This document shows, one piece after another, positions 63,680 through 64,000 of a stretch of DNA of 64,000 nucleotides (the first letter of the stretch is position 1; each line of letters opens with the position of its first letter). Below the pieces are notes generated by a model. It was not told the origin of the DNA. It did no database searches and was given only the letters and a program-made list of their open reading frames with translations. The stretch spans positions 186,001 to 250,000 of the forward strand of contig OZ250161.1 in NCBI GenBank assembly GCA_965237985.1. Direction: 5' to 3'. Origin of the DNA: G965212025 sp965237985 (GTDB taxonomy: Bacteria > Pseudomonadota > Gammaproteobacteria > Poriferisulfidales > Oxydemutatoraceae). A program made the translations under genes and the position numbers.

Positions 63680-64000
63680 ATGTTTGGCATCAATGCCCCG
63701 GTCCTGGTAACCGGGGCAAGCGGGTTTATTGGAAGTGCTCTTTTGCGAGATTTGGTGGAGCACGGCTTTTCGGTGCGTGCCTTGGTGCGCAGCGAACCGG
63801 CGTACAAGCTACCTGGTGTCAGCTATTGCCGTTGTCGTGACATCAGCTGTGAAAGTGAACTGCGCTACTCCCTGGTGGGGGCAGGTGCAGTTGTGCATCT
63901 GGCCGGCGCCGCGCACCAGCTGGATCGAAAAGCGCGCACCGACTATGATTATTTCCGCAGCGCCAACCTGGTGGGCATCGATTGCCTGCTCCGATCAATG
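63680..64000 (+). CDS. NAD-dependent epimerase/dehydratase, 5' part
   Basis: 107 codons before the window ends. Extended SDR: LVTGASGFIGSALLRDLVEH (GxxGxxG), AGAVVHLAGAAHQLDRKART and YFRSANLVGIDCLLRSM, as in nucleotide-sugar epimerases (WbpP/GalE-like). The leader upstream has AGGAGG and a possible 26-codon frame that are multiplied with it. Probably the first gene of a surface polysaccharide locus, but that is inference from the family only. Confidence 0.88.
   Translation, partial: MFGINAPVLVTGASGFIGSALLRDLVEHGFSVRALVRSEPAYKLPGVSYCRCRDISCESELRYSLVGAGAVVHLAGAAHQLDRKARTDYDYFRSANLVGIDCLLRSM

Larger units (their letters stand above)
63005..63830 (+). repeat. Tandem 276-bp copies of leader plus epimerase 5' end
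   Basis: Epimerase start codons at 63128, 63404 and 63680, exactly 276 bases apart twice. A unit is CATTTTCGTAACCAGGAGGAGCGTGG, a conserved leader of about 110 bases, then ATG and about 52 codons. The first two copies stop where the unit rejoins the leader (CCCATTTTCGTAA); the third continues into the gene. Confidence 0.95.

Overview
The window looks like a chromosomal segment of a gammaproteobacterium. The evidence is gene order: hemF-(hemB)-aroE-gamma carbonic anhydrase, leuC-leuD-leuB-asd-fimV-truA, lptD-surA-pdxA-rsmA-apaG-apaH and MFS-ssb are all arrangements typical of that class, and a tRNA group (Pro, Arg, His, Lys) resembles the argX-hisR-leuT-proM operon. I could not place it in a genus. 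Several traits (decayed genes, long gaps without recognisable genes, Sel1 repeats, a predicted protein with three PPxY motifs) would fit a host-associated lifestyle, but this is inference. An AlkB-type monooxygenase with FadL and a GST-like protein points to use or modification of hydrophobic substrates such as alkanes.

Layout. 1-2.8 kb: haem (hemF end, hemB), shikimate (aroE), carbonic anhydrase. 2.8-5.3 kb: an unrecognised gene family with duplicated 5' ends. 5.4-11.5 kb: leucine operon, asd, fimV-like, truA. 11.5-12.5 kb: decayed IS transposase sitting where trpF usually follows truA. 12.9-16.2 kb: tRNA genes, rimI, GST. 16.4-24.1 kb: BtuF-like protein, YheT hydrolase, cytochrome b561-YceI, lytic transglycosylase, MetY. 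25-27.1 kb: a remnant island (P4-type integrase N-terminus, HARE-HTH repeats, Mrr nuclease) beside the tmRNA gene. 27.3-34.2 kb: trxB, FemAB/GNAT-like protein, aat, ferredoxin, AddB-like nuclease. 34.3-41.5 kb: DM13 protein, XRE regulator, purL. 42.2-48.4 kb: PPxY protein, then the alkB-GST-membrane protein-fadL-DUF4242 module. 49.3-59.1 kb: cysQ, outer-membrane biogenesis and apaGH cluster, an orphan efflux adaptor. 59.3-64 kb: Sel1 protein, MFS transporter, ssb, and the start of a sugar epimerase.

The most striking feature is repeated independently across the window: many ordinary genes carry tandem copies of one of their ends. A segment of about 120-355 bp covering a gene boundary (the 3' end with the following intergenic region, or the leader, ribosome binding site and first 30-60 codons) is repeated two to five times, with the complete gene at one end of the array. 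It is seen at yheT/cytochrome b561, the HARE-Mrr gene, the ferredoxin, DM13, XRE, cysQ, pdxA/rsmA, Sel1 and the epimerase, and on a smaller scale in front of the alkB promoter and for two unrecognised gene families. Some periods are exactly conserved (201, 222, 276 bp); internal copies share derived mutations that the complete gene lacks, indicating expansion or homogenisation within arrays. The rsmA array has left the only full-length copy out of frame with its normal start.
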